Positions 28,163-40,955 are shown, counted from the stretch's first letter. The stretch is 64,000 nt of DNA from Stutzerimonas stutzeri RCH2 (GCF_000327065.1 NC_019936.1:4120001-4184000), one strand, 5' to 3'. Notes: generated from the sequence alone by a model not told the origin. A program made the numbers and translations.

Positions 28163-28585
28163 TCACTTGTCCAGCTCGTTCTGCTTTTCCAGGAACTCTT
28201 CTTCGAGCATCGCATCCTTGACGGCCTGCGGCTGCTCGTCGAGCAGCGGATCGTTCAGCTCTCCACTGGACAGCACGCGGGTGTCCAGCTTGCCCACCAG
28301 ATGCTCCAGCGCATGCTGCATCTTGTCCGCTGCGCCGTCGACCGCAAGCTGCAGCGACTCGGCCTTGTGCGTCACCGACACGGCCTGATGCCCCTTGGGC
28401 CGCGCCTCGATCTGGCAACGCTTGTCATCGGCGCCGGCCTTCTGCGCGTTCTCGTCGCTGATATGGACCTCGACCCGAGTAAGGAAATCGTCGAAGCGCT
28501 CGAGCCGATCCTCTACGGTCGTACCGACCCACTCGTGCAGCTCGACGCTGCCGGGAATATGGTTGCTATTGACCTGAACATGCAT
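28163..28585 (-). CDS. HPF/RaiA-family ribosome-associated protein
   Basis: A 140-residue protein. The N-terminal 100 residues follow the S30Ae fold: MHVQVNSNHIPGSVELHEWVG opening, ERFDDFLTRVEVHISDENAQ, CQIEARPKGHQAVSVTHKAESLQLAVDGAADKMQHALEHLVGKL. The C-terminus is an acidic helix (EEEFLEKQNELDK). Members bind the 30S subunit and promote dimerisation or hibernation in stress or stationary phase. It is longer than a minimal HPF. A hairpin follows the gene. Confidence 0.85.
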   Translation of the reverse strand: MHVQVNSNHIPGSVELHEWVGTTVEDRLERFDDFLTRVEVHISDENAQKAGADDKRCQIEARPKGHQAVSVTHKAESLQLAVDGAADKMQHALEHLVGKLDTRVLSSGELNDPLLDEQPQAVKDAMLEEEFLEKQNELDK

Positions 28586-28715
28586 ACGACTACTCCTGAT
28601 AGATGACGTACCTACTAGGGTTCGAGGCGTGCGCGCCGACGAGGTTCAGCTGCTTCGTCCGGTTGCCGGACTTGGCGAGTCGACTGGCTGGTCGCCAGGG
28701 ACGCGTCTAAGTCCT

Positions 28716-29294
28716 TCATTCCTGCATCAGCGCGCGATAGCGCTGCTGGTATTGATCGTATGGAAGGTTCTCGTTCATCAGCTGCTTGAGTTGATGCTGC
28801 AGATAGGCATCTTTGCTCAGCGGCGCATCGACAGTCTTCTCTGCAACGACACCGAGGCTCTGGGCTCCGCTGGGAAACAGTTGATGGGTCAGTTCCGCGA
28901 TCTTGTCCTCGGCGCTGATGAATTTGTCTGGTCGGCCGCTGCCCCAGCGAGCGTCATACTCGGCCTGACCGACCTGGCGGCCATTTTCATAGACACGAAT
29001 GTCGGCATAGCTCATATACAACAGCAGGTCCCAACGCCACGTACCGGTATAGGTCGTACTTAACGGACAACGAGTCGGGCTGCTGCCCGCGGCAAGCTGA
29101 CGGGTCTTGAAGCCCTTGTCCCGAAGAAGTTGCTGATAGGTGGTATTGAAGCCAGCACGGAGCCCGACAGCCGGTATCGTGCAGATCTCGGGCGCGAGCT
29201 CAGCCGATAGATTGGCGGGAGTGACGGTCTGCTTGATACTGCAGCCGGTCATGAAAAGCATGGCGAAAAGTACGGGCAGCGGCGCGGCGCGCAT
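28716..29294 (-). CDS. Putative lipoprotein (Sbal_3080-like)
   Basis: A 192-residue lipoprotein: signal peptide ends in LFMTGC, and the Cys is followed by SIKQ. The rest has CTIPAVGLRAGFN, a Cys pair (EICTIP, TRCPLS), WRWDLLLYMSYADIRVY and a Gln/Tyr-rich C-terminus (DQYQQRYRALMQE). It resembles the Sbal_3080 type of bacterial lipoproteins, which have no known role. It lies 42 bp after an MFS transporter gene on the same strand. The start at 29294 gives a normal signal peptide; the longer frame does not. Confidence 0.7.
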   Translation of the reverse strand: MRAAPLPVLFAMLFMTGCSIKQTVTPANLSAELAPEICTIPAVGLRAGFNTTYQQLLRDKGFKTRQLAAGSSPTRCPLSTTYTGTWRWDLLLYMSYADIRVYENGRQVGQAEYDARWGSGRPDKFISAEDKIAELTHQLFPSGAQSLGVVAEKTVDAPLSKDAYLQHQLKQLMNENLPYDQYQQRYRALMQE

Positions 29295-29336
29295 GTTGAC
29301 GTCCTGTCTAGAAAGCAAAGAGACGGCATTGTGCCA

Positions 29337-30647
29337 TCAAGCGGCCTGACGAGTCGTGTCGGTTCGCTTGCTGGCCAGGTCCGCTCGCCCGCCGAGGAAC
29401 CAGCCCACCGCCCCCCACACTGCTGCGCATATGGCACCGACCAGGGCAACCAGCCAGGCGCCATGCCCGAGGCTGTCGAGCAGGCTCTTGGCCCAGCCGC
29501 TCAAGGCATCGCCGCCGCGGTAGACCACCGTATCGATGAAGTTCTTCGCCTTGTACTTGCTCTCGGCATCCAACGGCGCGAAGAGCATTTCCCGACCGGG
29601 GCGAACGAAGGCGTACTCACCGATGCGGCGGACGATCATCAGCGCGGCCAGTACGGCAAAGGTCGGTGCCAGTGCCAAGCCGATGAAGCCCAGGCAGACC
29701 AGCGCCGGCACCGCGGCGAGCAGCACACGGACACCCAAGCGCTGGGCGACCCGGCCGGTGATGAACAGCTGGGATAACAGCGCGCCGGCCTGCACCACGA
29801 AATCGATCGCACCAAACACGCGTACCTGCTCGGCGCGATCAGGAAACAGCTCAGCCACCAGCCGTGCCTGCTCGAAGTAGAGAAAGGTACTCGCGGTGGT
29901 CAGCAGCAGCACGAATGCGGCTACGCCAAGCAGGTAGCCCGAGCCCAGCACGCGGGTCAGGCCACTGAATGGATTGCCGGCAACCGGGCGGTTCGGACTT
30001 TCCGCATGCTCGGCACCGGGCCGCCCGGCACCCAGCAGTTCGCGCCACGCCATCAGGTAGTGCTTGATCGCCACCGCGACGGCCAGCAGCAGCGCGGCCA
30101 GCAGCATCAGCCCGAACTGCCCGAGTACGCCCACCAGCAAGGCACTCAGCGCTGGACCGACCAGCCCGCCCACGCTGGCGCCGGCCGCGATGAAAGCGAA
30201 CAGCCGGCGTGCCTGGGGCGCGTCAAACACGTCGGCCATCAGGCTCCAGGCCACCGACACCACGAACAGGTTGTAGACCGATATCCACACGTAGAACACG
30301 CGCGCCAGCCAGATGCTGTCGCGCAGCAGGAAGAACAATCCGGCAAAAAACAGCAGGTTGAGGCAGAAGAAGCCGTAGACCCAGTCGATGTAATGGATAC
30401 GCGCCACGCGAGAGTTGAGCCAGGCGAACAGAGGCACCGCCACCAGCATGGCGAAGAAGGTCGCGGTGAACAGCCACTGCAGGTTCTCGACGCCGCCCTG
30501 AATGCCCATCGACTCGCGAATCGGCCGCAGCATGAAATAGCCGGCAAACAGGCAGAAGAACAGGCCGAAACCGGCCAGCGCCGCGCGCAGTTCGCCGGGA
30601 CGGGCATTGATCAGGGCGGCGGCGCGTGTGGCTAGCGATGCGAGCAT
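29337..30647 (-). CDS. MFS-type transporter (NTP/NDP exchange-like)
   Basis: A 436-residue integral membrane protein with about 12 hydrophobic segments. The start FFCLFAGYFMLRPIRESMG and the block EYAFVRPGREMLFAPL are typical of the group of MFS-like carriers related to bacterial ATP/ADP translocases. The substrate cannot be deduced. It sits in a minus-strand run, 31 bp after a Tat-exported aldo-keto reductase and 42 bp before a lipoprotein, so all three might be one transcript. Confidence 0.82.
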   Translation of the reverse strand: MLASLATRAAALINARPGELRAALAGFGLFFCLFAGYFMLRPIRESMGIQGGVENLQWLFTATFFAMLVAVPLFAWLNSRVARIHYIDWVYGFFCLNLLFFAGLFFLLRDSIWLARVFYVWISVYNLFVVSVAWSLMADVFDAPQARRLFAFIAAGASVGGLVGPALSALLVGVLGQFGLMLLAALLLAVAVAIKHYLMAWRELLGAGRPGAEHAESPNRPVAGNPFSGLTRVLGSGYLLGVAAFVLLLTTASTFLYFEQARLVAELFPDRAEQVRVFGAIDFVVQAGALLSQLFITGRVAQRLGVRVLLAAVPALVCLGFIGLALAPTFAVLAALMIVRRIGEYAFVRPGREMLFAPLDAESKYKAKNFIDTVVYRGGDALSGWAKSLLDSLGHGAWLVALVGAICAAVWGAVGWFLGGRADLASKRTDTTRQAA

Positions 30648-30678
30648 GCGCCCTCCAACAGCTGACTAGAGGTCAGGC

Positions 30679-31596
30679 TCAGCGGAACGCTTCGACGATC
30701 AGTTGCCGCTGGCGCTGATCCGGCAGCCGGCCTTGCCCCGCTAGAAGGTTGTCGGCCATGTAGCGCGGGTTCGAGGTGGCTGGAATGACCGCCGTCACCG
30801 CCGGCTCGGCGAGGATGAACTTGAGCAGCAGCTGCGCCCATGAGCTGGCATCGATCTCCGCAGCCCAGGCCGGCAGCGGCTTGTCCTTGACGCGGGAGAG
30901 CAGGTTGCCACGGGTGAACGGCCGGTTGATCAGCGTGGCGATGCCGTTGTCGGCACAGTACGGCAGCAACTGTTTCTCGGCGTTGCGCTCGCTGACCGAG
31001 TAGTTGAACTGGACGAAATCGACCGGCTCCTGCTTCAGCGTTTCCAGCAGACGGTCATGGGCGGACTCCAGATAATGCGTCACGCCGATGTAGCGCACCC
31101 GCCCTTCCTGCTTGAGTTCACGCAGCAGGCCGAGCTGGGTGCTGGTGTCCTGCAGGTTGTGCACCTGGATCAGGTCGATGGTGTCGGTCTGCAGTGCCTG
31201 GAAGCTCGCCTCGATCTGCGCCATGCCGCGCTCACGCCCGGTCGACGATACCTTGCTGGCAAGAAAGACCTTGTCGCGCTGGCTGTGACGCTTGACCAAC
31301 TCGCCGACGACACGCTCGGCATTACCGTAGCTCGGCGCGGTGTCGATCAGCGAGGCACCGCCCTCGACCAGCACGCGCAACACCTCGAGCAGGCGCTCCA
31401 TCTGCGGGTCGTCCAGGCTCGTGTTGTGGGTGATCGAGGTGCCAAGTCCGATGACCGGAAGCGCCTCACCACTGCTGGGGATAGTTCTCCTCAGCACGCC
31501 CTGCGCGGCAAAGCTGAGCGCCGGCAACAACGGACCGAGCGCCGCAATGGCCATGCAGACGGCCGAACCTTGCAGAAACTGACGACGGCGATACAT
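30679..31596 (-). CDS. Tat-exported aldo/keto reductase
   Basis: A 305-residue aldo/keto reductase with an N-terminal twin-arginine signal (RRRQFLQG then a hydrophobic stretch to ALSFA). The AKR barrel has VIGLGTSITH, the catalytic Asp-Tyr region LIDTAPSYGNAERVVGE, the Lys in FLASKVSS and the late NADPH-binding ATSNPRYMADNL. An exported reductase is unusual because the nicotinamide cofactor must be bound before folding, which the Tat system permits. Substrate unknown. The 360-bp gap ahead of the next gene (31597-31962) shows nothing I can name. Confidence 0.87.
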   Translation of the reverse strand: MYRRRQFLQGSAVCMAIAALGPLLPALSFAAQGVLRRTIPSSGEALPVIGLGTSITHNTSLDDPQMERLLEVLRVLVEGGASLIDTAPSYGNAERVVGELVKRHSQRDKVFLASKVSSTGRERGMAQIEASFQALQTDTIDLIQVHNLQDTSTQLGLLRELKQEGRVRYIGVTHYLESAHDRLLETLKQEPVDFVQFNYSVSERNAEKQLLPYCADNGIATLINRPFTRGNLLSRVKDKPLPAWAAEIDASSWAQLLLKFILAEPAVTAVIPATSNPRYMADNLLAGQGRLPDQRQRQLIVEAFR

Positions 31597-31962
31597 GGGC
31601 GTCCTCCTGTAACCAAGTCGATGGGCAGCCTAACGGCATGAGCCCAACGAGTATGGCCCTGGCTGCAGCAATCGGTTGCGGGCGCGACGGCTAACCCTTT
31701 TCCTGATGTTGCTGACATGGGGCGCGGCAGGCTGCATGTGTACTCGACTGCGCTGCGCAGTGGCGTCGCGTCCTCCAGCCCCTACTTTCGTACAGCAACC
31801 ATTGAGGCATGGTCACGCCGGCTGACACTCGCTACGGTCTTCTTTCCTGCGGCAAGGCGCCAGACGGTATTGCTGCACTGCCGGTCGCTGCCGATAGCTC
31901 TTCTATCCGATAGACCACGCGCGACGCTGCGCTACCCGCCGACCAGCATGAGAGTGATGACC

Positions 31963-33984
31963 ATGTCCCTGTTTTCCCGTCTCAAGGCCGGCACCGGTGC
32001 CGGCGAAGGTGTTCTCGGTCTGCACGTCAGTGCTCGGCAGCTGGCAGCAGAATTGGCCGGGCTCCGCTTCGAGCCGACCTATATCGCCGGCTTCGTCTCA
32101 CCCCATGTCGACATCGATTCGGTGGCCCAGCAGCTGCGGCAGCGTTTTCCGCGCGCGACGATAAGTTTGTGCAGTACCGCCGGCGAGCTTTCGAGCGAGA
32201 GTCGCCAGCTGTATTGCGCCACCAGCGGGCAGTGGGATGGCGTGGTGCTACAGCTGTTCGATGCGAGCGTCATCGCGGCGGCCGAGATCATCCTGGTGCC
32301 GCTGGAGTGCGAGGACATTCGCGGGCAGGGCCAACGGCTATCCATGGGCGAACGCATCGCGCGCCTGACCGCCTCGATCAAACGCGTGCAGGTGTCGATG
32401 AAGATCGACTATCGCGACACCCTGGCGAACATCTTCTTCGACGGCCTGTCCGCATCGGAATCATTCTTCATGGAGGCGCTGTACGAATCCGGGCGGTTCC
32501 CCTGCCTGTTCGTCGGCGGCTCGGCCGGTGGCAAGCTGGATTTCCAGAAAACCCAGCTGCATGACGGCAAGCGCAGCTACCAGAACCATGCGCTGATCGT
32601 CTTCCTCAAGTGCGCACGCGATGTGCGCTTCGGCGTGTTCAAGAGTCAGAACTTCGAGCCGACGGCGCTGAGCCTGAACGTGCTCAGCGCCTCCCTGGAA
32701 GACCGCTACATCAGCCAGGTGGTCGACGCCCGCGGCAACATTCGCACGATGGTGCAGGCCCTCTGCGAGGCGCTCAAGTGTGCGCCACAGGAGCTCGAGC
32801 AACGGCTGGCCGACTACTCGTTCGCCATCCGCGTCGGCCAGGAGGTGTTTGTTCGTTCGATCTCGCAGATCGACTTCGCCAACGAGCGCGTGCACCTGTT
32901 CTGCGATGTCGCGCCGGGGGAGGAGCTGATCATGGTCAAGCGCACGCCGCTGGCCGAAACCACCCGCCGTGACTATCAGCAGTTCATGCGCAACAAGCCC
33001 GGCAAGCCGCTGGTGGGCATCCTCAACGACTGCATCCTGCGCCGGCTGAACAACGAGCAAGCACTGGGCGGCATGGACCCAGTGTTCGATGACGTGCCGG
33101 TGGCTGGTTACTCGACCTTCGGCGAGATCCTCGGCCTCAATCTCAACCAGACGCTGACCGCGGTGTTCTTCTTCCGCACCAACGGCAAGGACGACTTCCA
33201 CGACGAATACACCGACAACTTCATCGCCTACCACGGTGAGTTCAAGGCGTTCTTCCTGCGCCGGCAGATCAAGAAGCTCACCGGCCTGAGCCAGGTGGTG
33301 GTCAAGCAGATCGAGCAGTTTAAGCGCCAGGACTACAGCAGCGCGGTGGACATCAACGGCCTCGACGAACACATCCGCCCGGTGTTCCGTGGTTTGGCCG
33401 ACCTTGGCCAGGTGCTGTCCCAGGCCGACCATGAACGGCAGTCCATGTCCGAGCAGCTGAGCCAGTGCGCCAACGAGCTGCACGGCTCGATGGACGACCT
33501 GACGCTGAACATCAACCAGCAGGGCACCGTCATCGAACAGGCCGGCAGCTCGGTCAAGCAGATGGTCCATCAGGCCGACGAGGTGGTCAGCAGCGCCCGC
33601 GATCTGGCGCAGTCAAGCCAGCGCATCCAGTCGGTGGTGCAGACCATCCAGCAGATCGCCGGGCAGACCAATCTGCTGGCACTCAATGCGGCTATCGAGG
33701 CTGCGCGTGCAGGCGAGATGGGCCGCGGCTTTGCGGTGGTCGCCGACGAAGTGCGCAAACTGGCCGAGATCACCGGCAAGAACGCCGAGGAAATCGGCAC
33801 CGATATCGACCGCCTGGCCAGCGAGATTCGGGCGGTGGCGCAACACATCGAGACCCAGTCGGCCGGTGTCGGCTCGCTGACCGGACTGCTCGATGCGCTG
33901 GAAAATTCGAGCAACCTCACCGCCGGCACCTCACGCCAGACCAAGGGCGTCGCTGACCGACTGATCGGCCTGACCGCACGCTGA
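31963..33984 (+). CDS. Soluble chemoreceptor with FIST sensor domains
   Basis: A 673-residue cytoplasmic protein without membrane segments. Residues 1-220 are FIST_N ([17 protein letters not shown]), about 230-400 are FIST_C ([29 protein letters not shown]), then a short linker and a methyl-accepting signalling domain with the CheA/CheW-contact tip [39 protein letters not shown]. The signalling bundle is short. FIST domains bind small ligands such as amino acids or metabolites. The ATG at 31963 is chosen over one five codons earlier on sequence context. No che genes are nearby. Confidence 0.92.
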   Translation: MSLFSRLKAGTGAGEGVLGLHVSARQLAAELAGLRFEPTYIAGFVSPHVDIDSVAQQLRQRFPRATISLCSTAGELSSESRQLYCATSGQWDGVVLQLFDASVIAAAEIILVPLECEDIRGQGQRLSMGERIARLTASIKRVQVSMKIDYRDTLANIFFDGLSASESFFMEALYESGRFPCLFVGGSAGGKLDFQKTQLHDGKRSYQNHALIVFLKCARDVRFGVFKSQNFEPTALSLNVLSASLEDRYISQVVDARGNIRTMVQALCEALKCAPQELEQRLADYSFAIRVGQEVFVRSISQIDFANERVHLFCDVAPGEELIMVKRTPLAETTRRDYQQFMRNKPGKPLVGILNDCILRRLNNEQALGGMDPVFDDVPVAGYSTFGEILGLNLNQTLTAVFFFRTNGKDDFHDEYTDNFIAYHGEFKAFFLRRQIKKLTGLSQVVVKQIEQFKRQDYSSAVDINGLDEHIRPVFRGLADLGQVLSQADHERQSMSEQLSQCANELHGSMDDLTLNINQQGTVIEQAGSSVKQMVHQADEVVSSARDLAQSSQRIQSVVQTIQQIAGQTNLLALNAAIEAARAGEMGRGFAVVADEVRKLAEITGKNAEEIGTDIDRLASEIRAVAQHIETQSAGVGSLTGLLDALENSSNLTAGTSRQTKGVADRLIGLTAR

Positions 33985-33992
33985 GACGATGG

Positions 33993-35918
<1,926 letters not shown>

Positions 35919-36218
35919 GCGGAGTCACTCCTTTGACTGGAGGCCGGAAGGTAGCAAAAGGAGGGAGACGGTACTGCAAAGCGACCAACAAGTGGGGCCA
36001 GCCGTCTGGAAACACCGGGATCGGCGTGCGAGAAGGACTGGTCGCAGCGAAGCGGCGAGCCATTTCAGTCAATCGGCAGGATTGGAATCGACAATTACCG
36101 TTAGGTGGCTACCTAGTCCTACGATGGCCGGGCTCCTGAGAACAAGCACAAGCGCGCCCGATCAGGTGATCAGGCACGTGAACAGGACGGACCTATGACT
36201 AGAACAGGATGCCCTGCC

Positions 36219-36461
36219 ATGCGTACATCCCTTATCGCCACTGCCCTGCTGCTTTCCTCTCTCGCCCAGGCCAATGACGTCAAAGCCACGCCCTATACCT
36301 ACGGCACCCAGCTGGACGTCGCCGCGGTCCTTTCGCTGGAGCTCAAGCCGACTCCGTACTGCGAAGTAACCGACGCGGTGATGACCTATCGCGATTCGAC
36401 CGGAGCCGAGCGCAAGCTGGCTTACCGGACGCTGGCAGAAGCCTGCAGATATCAGAACTGA
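36219..36461 (+). CDS. Small secreted DUF2790 protein
   Basis: An 80-residue protein with a Sec signal peptide (MRTSLIATALLLSSLAQA). The mature part begins NDVKATPYTYGTQLDVA and ends AEACRYQN with two Cys residues, the DUF2790 pattern common in Pseudomonas. Function unknown. The ATG at 36219 follows AGGA with a nine-base spacer; an ATG at 36195 would give an eight-residue longer N-terminus. An inverted repeat TAGGT-N4-ACCTA lies at 36102-36115, 103 bp upstream, and may be an operator. The rest of 35919-36218 shows nothing. Confidence 0.8.
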   Translation: MRTSLIATALLLSSLAQANDVKATPYTYGTQLDVAAVLSLELKPTPYCEVTDAVMTYRDSTGAERKLAYRTLAEACRYQN

Positions 36462-36551
36462 TCACCAGCCGAGCCGGGCGGAAACGCAGCGGGCCCGAGC
36501 GCGACTGAGGCGCCGGGCCCAACGCAGGCGCGTGTCGGACTCGGTAGAGCG

Positions 36552-37154
36552 TCAGAAGCGATCGCGGATCACTACTTCATCGAATGGCAGCTTGCCGATG
36601 CGCGGCTTGGGCTCGGCGGCACGCTTGCCCACCGCGACCATCAAGGCGATCACATGGTTGTCTGGCAGGTTGATCAGTTTGCCGACCGCATCGAAATCGA
36701 AGCCATCCATGGGGCACGAGTCGAGGCCCTTGGCCCGCGCGGCGAGCATCAAGGTCTGCGCCATCAGCCCGCAGCTGCGCATGGTTTCGTCACGCTGGAC
36801 CTGCGGTTTGCCACGGTAATAGGCGTCAATGGCGCCGGCCATGAAATCCTGCACCTCGCTTGGTGCACCGTCCCAGACGCGGCGGACATCCTTTTCCCAG
36901 CTATCGATCTGGGCGCAGATCACCACCAGCATCGAGGCGTCGGTCATCTGCGCCTGGTTCCAGCCCACTTCGCGAATCTGCGCACGCAGTGCCGGGTCGC
37001 TAACTTCGACCAGTCGTACGTGTTGCAGGTTGAAGGCAGACGGTGCCAGCAGCGCCAGCTGCAGCAGCTCGTCCTTTTCTTCACGGCTCAGCTGAAAGCT
37101 CGGGTCGTAGGCCTTGACGGCGCGACGGCTGCGGATGGCTTCTTCGGTATTCAT
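36552..37154 (-). CDS. Nitroreductase family protein
   Basis: A 200-residue flavin-binding nitroreductase. Visible are AIRSRRAVKAYDPSFQ (FMN-binding Arg-Arg), LLQLALLAPSAFNLQ, the central WEKDVRRVW region and the C-terminal VGKRAAEPKPR. Reduces a nitro- or quinone-type substrate with NAD(P)H. ATG 37154 has GAGGGG upstream. It converges with the DUF2790 gene. Substrate unknown. Confidence 0.9.
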   Translation of the reverse strand: MNTEEAIRSRRAVKAYDPSFQLSREEKDELLQLALLAPSAFNLQHVRLVEVSDPALRAQIREVGWNQAQMTDASMLVVICAQIDSWEKDVRRVWDGAPSEVQDFMAGAIDAYYRGKPQVQRDETMRSCGLMAQTLMLAARAKGLDSCPMDGFDFDAVGKLINLPDNHVIALMVAVGKRAAEPKPRIGKLPFDEVVIRDRF

Positions 37155-37275
37155 GGCGGTGCCCCTCATAGAAAAACAGTGGCGCCATGCTAAGGGTGCC
37201 AATCGATCGAATCCATGCGCCTAAACCGATAAGAATCATCGACCCATTTGATCCGAGGCGCACCTGACGCAAACG

Positions 37276-37301
37276 AAAAAGCCGCCCGAAGGCGGCTTTT
37301 T
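37276..37301 (-). terminator. Intrinsic terminator of pckA
   Basis: AAAAAGCCGCC-CGAA-GGCGGCTTTTT, a long stem with T-run on both strands, 20 bp past the pckA stop. Confidence 0.93.
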
Positions 37302-37320
37302 CAAGGACGCGGCGGGCAGC

Positions 37321-38865
37321 TTAGAGCTGCGGGCCGGCGTTGCGGATGGCGTCGGAGACGTCGAACTTCTTGAAGTTCTCGACGAACTTGGCTGCCAGTT
37401 CCTTTGCGGCCTGATCGTAGGCGCTCTTGTCGGCCCAGGTGTTGCGCGGGTTCAGCAGCTGGGTGTCGACGCCGGCGACGGCCTTCGGCACGTCCAGGTT
37501 GATGATCGGCAGATGCTCGGTCTCGGCACCGATCAGCGCACCGCTCTGGATCGCAGCGATCACCGCACGGGTGGTCGGAATGTTGAAGCGCTTGCCAACG
37601 CCGTAGCCACCGCCGGTCCAGCCGGTGTTGACCAGGTAGACCTTGGAGCCGAAGCCGTTGATACGCTTGATCAGCAGCTCGGCATACTCGCCAGCCGGAC
37701 GCGGGAAGAACGGCGCGCCGAAGCAGGTGGAGAAGGTCGACTTGATACCGCTGCCCGAACCCATCTCGGTGGAGCCGACCAGCGCGGTGTAGCCGGAGAG
37801 GAAGTGGTAGGCAGCCTGCTCGTTGTTCAGGATCGACACCGGCGGCAGTACGCCGGTCAGGTCGCAGGTCAGGAAGATGACCGCATTCGGCTCACCGCCG
37901 AGGTTCTTCTCGGAGCGCTTCTCGACGTGCTGCAGCGGGTAGGCGGCGCGGCTGTTCTGGGTCAGGCTGGCATCGGCGTAGTCAGGCAGACGGGTACGCT
38001 CGTCGAGCACCACGTTCTCCAGCACGGCGCCGAACTTGATGGCCTTCCAGATTACCGGCTCGTTCTTCTCGGACAGATCGATGCACTTGGCGTAGCAACC
38101 GCCCTCGATGTTGAACACGCGGCCAACGCCCCAGCCATGCTCGTCGTCACCGATCAGGTAGCGGCTTTCGTCCGCCGACAGGGTGGTCTTGCCGGTGCCG
38201 GACAGGCCGAAGAACAGTGTGGTGTCGCCGTCTTCGCCGATGTTGGCCGCGCAGTGCATCGGCAGCACGTCGACGTCCGGCAGCAGGAAGTTCTGCACGG
38301 AGAACATGGCTTTCTTCATTTCACCGGCGTACTGCATGCCGGCGATCAGCACTTTCTTCTCGGCGAAGTTGATGATCACGCAGCCATCGGAATTGGTGCC
38401 GTCACGCTCGGGAACGCACTGGAAGAACGGTGCGTTGAGAATGCGCCACTCGCTCAGGCTGGCCTGATTGAACTGCTCGGGGGTGATGAACAGGCAACGG
38501 CCGAACAGGTTGTGCCAGGCGGTCTCGGTGGTCATCTTGACCGGCAGGTAGTGCTCGGGATCGGCGCCGACATGGACATGGGAAACGAAGCTGTCACGCT
38601 CGGCGACGTAGGCTTCGACGCGATTCCACAGCGCTTCGAAGTTGCCAGCCGGGAACGGACGGTTGATCGGGCCCCAGGCGATCTTGTGCTGGGTGCTGGG
38701 CTCTTCGACGATAAAGCGGTCAGCCGGAGAACGACCCGTGCGGTGCCCGGTCTTCACCACCAGAGAGCCATTGGCGGACAGTTCGCCCTCTCCGCGCTTG
38801 ACGGCTTCTTCAATCAGTTGAGCGGTGCTGATGTCGGTGTACACGGCGTTGGTGGCTTGCGTCAT
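37321..38865 (-). CDS. pckA: Phosphoenolpyruvate carboxykinase (ATP)
   Basis: A 514-residue ATP-dependent PEPCK, typical length. It converts oxaloacetate and ATP to phosphoenolpyruvate, starting gluconeogenesis. Motifs: [30 protein letters not shown], kinase-1a loop [13 protein letters not shown], kinase-2 region [11 protein letters not shown], and SFGxxF-like late [17 protein letters not shown] 38865 with GGGA upstream. A CATAAT-like -10 is seen at 38950-38955. Neighbour of hslO, as in E. coli where hslR, hslO and pckA are also adjacent. Confidence 0.98.
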   Translation of the reverse strand: MTQATNAVYTDISTAQLIEEAVKRGEGELSANGSLVVKTGHRTGRSPADRFIVEEPSTQHKIAWGPINRPFPAGNFEALWNRVEAYVAERDSFVSHVHVGADPEHYLPVKMTTETAWHNLFGRCLFITPEQFNQASLSEWRILNAPFFQCVPERDGTNSDGCVIINFAEKKVLIAGMQYAGEMKKAMFSVQNFLLPDVDVLPMHCAANIGEDGDTTLFFGLSGTGKTTLSADESRYLIGDDEHGWGVGRVFNIEGGCYAKCIDLSEKNEPVIWKAIKFGAVLENVVLDERTRLPDYADASLTQNSRAAYPLQHVEKRSEKNLGGEPNAVIFLTCDLTGVLPPVSILNNEQAAYHFLSGYTALVGSTEMGSGSGIKSTFSTCFGAPFFPRPAGEYAELLIKRINGFGSKVYLVNTGWTGGGYGVGKRFNIPTTRAVIAAIQSGALIGAETEHLPIINLDVPKAVAGVDTQLLNPRNTWADKSAYDQAAKELAAKFVENFKKFDVSDAIRNAGPQL

Positions 38866-39079
38866 GAGTGTTCCCGTCGGCCCTGGGCCGATTCCTCCAT
38901 GCTGTTGTAGCCCGCCAAAGAGCGAACTACATCGAAAAAAGTGCGCGCGATTATGCCAGATAATGCGCCGCGCTGGGTATGAGGCCGTGATGGCCAAATA
39001 GTTCATTGCCTGGCTACTGATCCATCCTCGCCTCGCTACCCACCGTATCGAACGGCCGACTGCCGCGCAGCCGATGAAG

Positions 39080-39967
39080 TCAGTGACGAGTATCCGATGG
39101 GCTGTCGCTGCCACCGCCGGCGAACAGCTGAGCCACATCGGCGGCGTCGTAGGTATATTTCTCGTTGCAGAACTGGCAATCGATAGTCACCGCCCCGCCC
39201 TGCTCGGTGACGAGCTGCTGCGCATCTTCCTCACCCAGGCTGATCAATGCACGAGCCGAACGCTCGCGCGAACAGCTGCAGCGGAAACGGATCGGCAGTG
39301 CATCGAACAGACGCAGCTGCTCTTCGTGATACAGACGGTGCAACACCGTCTCGCCATCTAGCCCGAGCAACTCTTCTGCGGTAAGGGTATCAGCCAGGGT
39401 ACGCAGGTGCTGCCAGCTGGCGTCGCGCTCCTCGGCATCCTTGATGCGGTCGGCCGGCAGCTGCTGCAACAGCAAGCCACAGGCGCGACGGCTGTCGGCG
39501 TTCAGCCAGAAGCGCGTCGGCAGTTGTTCGGAAGTGGCGAAGTAGTTGGTCAGGCACTCAGCCAGATTGATGCCATCCAGATCGACGATGCCTTGATAGC
39601 GCTGACCATTGGCGGGGTCGACGGTGATCGCCAGCATGCCTTCGGGCATCAGCTCGCCCAGGGTAGCGCCCGCCTGGATCTGCTCGGCATGGTAGCGGGC
39701 GATGCCGCGCACATCACGGGCGCTGGAACACTCGACCATCAGCAGCGGCACGGCACCGCTGGAGCGGGCCTGGAGAATCAGCAGCCCGTCGAATTTGAGC
39801 GTGCCGACCAGCAACGCAGCGGCAGCCAGCAATTCGCCGAGCAGCTGGGCGACGGGTTCCGGGTAGCTGTGCTTGGCCAGGACATGCTGGAAGCTGTGGT
39901 CTAGCGTGGCGATCTCGCCGCGAACATCGGAATCATCGAAGAGAAAACGCTGGGTCTGGTCGGACAT
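39080..39967 (-). CDS. hslO: Redox-regulated chaperone Hsp33
   Basis: A 295-residue Hsp33. It is activated by oxidation and holds unfolded proteins. The C-terminal zinc switch CSCSRERS ... CQFCNEKY provides four Cys (C-x-C and C-x-x-C). The start [18 protein letters not shown] is the typical Hsp33 N-terminus. It follows pckA in the minus direction with 214 bp between. The window contains hslR as well, the partner heat-shock gene. Confidence 0.97.
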   Translation of the reverse strand: MSDQTQRFLFDDSDVRGEIATLDHSFQHVLAKHSYPEPVAQLLGELLAAAALLVGTLKFDGLLILQARSSGAVPLLMVECSSARDVRGIARYHAEQIQAGATLGELMPEGMLAITVDPANGQRYQGIVDLDGINLAECLTNYFATSEQLPTRFWLNADSRRACGLLLQQLPADRIKDAEERDASWQHLRTLADTLTAEELLGLDGETVLHRLYHEEQLRLFDALPIRFRCSCSRERSARALISLGEEDAQQLVTEQGGAVTIDCQFCNEKYTYDAADVAQLFAGGGSDSPSDTRH

Positions 39968-40163
39968 GCCGGGGCTCGCAGGAAACGGCGGAGGAAGCGG
40001 CGATTTTAGGCGCAAAGCCAGCGCGGACCAAGGGCGGCCGCCGGGTGGCTGCCCCGAACACGGCGAAGCTGAACCGCGGCTGAACGGCTGGCAGATGGCC
40101 AGGACAGGCGCAATGACGCGCACTACCATCGCGCGCCATCGAAATCCGCGGTGGAAATTAGCC

Positions 40164-40955
40164 ATGTCCATGAATACCCCGCAGGCCCGCTGGCGGCCGC
40201 TGCCATTGCTGGTCTCGCAGCTATTTGCCGGGCTGCTGTTGCTCAGCTGGCTATGGCCGACCACTCGGGCGCTATGGGATGCAGTCGACCACGCAGTGTT
40301 TCGGCTGCTCAACGGCTCGCTGGGGGCCGTCGGATGGTGGGACTGGCTGTGGGCGCTGAGCAGTATTCGCGTGTTCGACATTCTCGTCGGTGCGCTGCTG
40401 TTGACCTTGCTGATTCGCCGCGATTGGCTGTTTGCCCAACACCAACTGCGCCCGGCGCTGTTCACCTTTATCGGCTTGTTGCTGGTACTGCTGGTCATCC
40501 GTGTGCTGGTGACCAAACTGGCCAGCCACTTCGGCTGGCAGCACGCCAGCCCTTCGCTCGAGATCCCTGGCGCCTACCACCTGAGCGATCACTTCCCGCT
40601 GCTCGAGCGAGTGTTCGAGCTCAAGGATCGCTCCAGCCGCAGCTTCCCTGGCGACCACGCCTCGGTGTTGCTGATCTGGGGGCTGTTCATGGCGCTGTTC
40701 GCCCGTGGCAGCCGGCTGGCCGTGATACTAGGCGTCACGCTGCTGTTCATGCTGCCGCGCCTGGTCGCCGGCGCGCACTGGTTCAGCGATGACTTCGTCG
40801 GCGGCCTGCTGATCGCCGCGCTGGCACTCGGCTGGGGTTACTGCACGCCGGTCGCCGCGCACATCGCGGCACTGCTGCAATGGATCGTCCGTCCGCCGAT
40901 GCAGCTTGCCGGCAAACTACCGCTGCTACGACGGATGGCTGTGCTGCGTGACTAG
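40164..40955 (+). CDS. PAP2-family membrane phosphatase
   Basis: A 263-residue membrane protein with about six hydrophobic segments. The PAP2 signature is visible as [16 protein letters not shown] and [13 protein letters not shown], where the two His residues and Arg/Asp would form the active site. The first PAP2 motif K-x6-R-P is weak ([12 protein letters not shown]). It may dephosphorylate undecaprenyl pyrophosphate, lipid A or phosphatidylglycerol phosphate. Two adjacent ATGs (40164 and 40170) are possible. It overlaps the hslR stop by 4 bp on the opposite strand. Confidence 0.85.
   Translation: MSMNTPQARWRPLPLLVSQLFAGLLLLSWLWPTTRALWDAVDHAVFRLLNGSLGAVGWWDWLWALSSIRVFDILVGALLLTLLIRRDWLFAQHQLRPALFTFIGLLLVLLVIRVLVTKLASHFGWQHASPSLEIPGAYHLSDHFPLLERVFELKDRSSRSFPGDHASVLLIWGLFMALFARGSRLAVILGVTLLFMLPRLVAGAHWFSDDFVGGLLIAALALGWGYCTPVAAHIAALLQWIVRPPMQLAGKLPLLRRMAVLRD

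Noticed and set aside
31890..31897. GCCGATAG upstream of the chemoreceptor, like a sigma-28 (FliA) -10 box
   Set aside because: No TAAA-type -35 is found at the expected 15-base spacing, so it is not enough to call a flagellar-type promoter.
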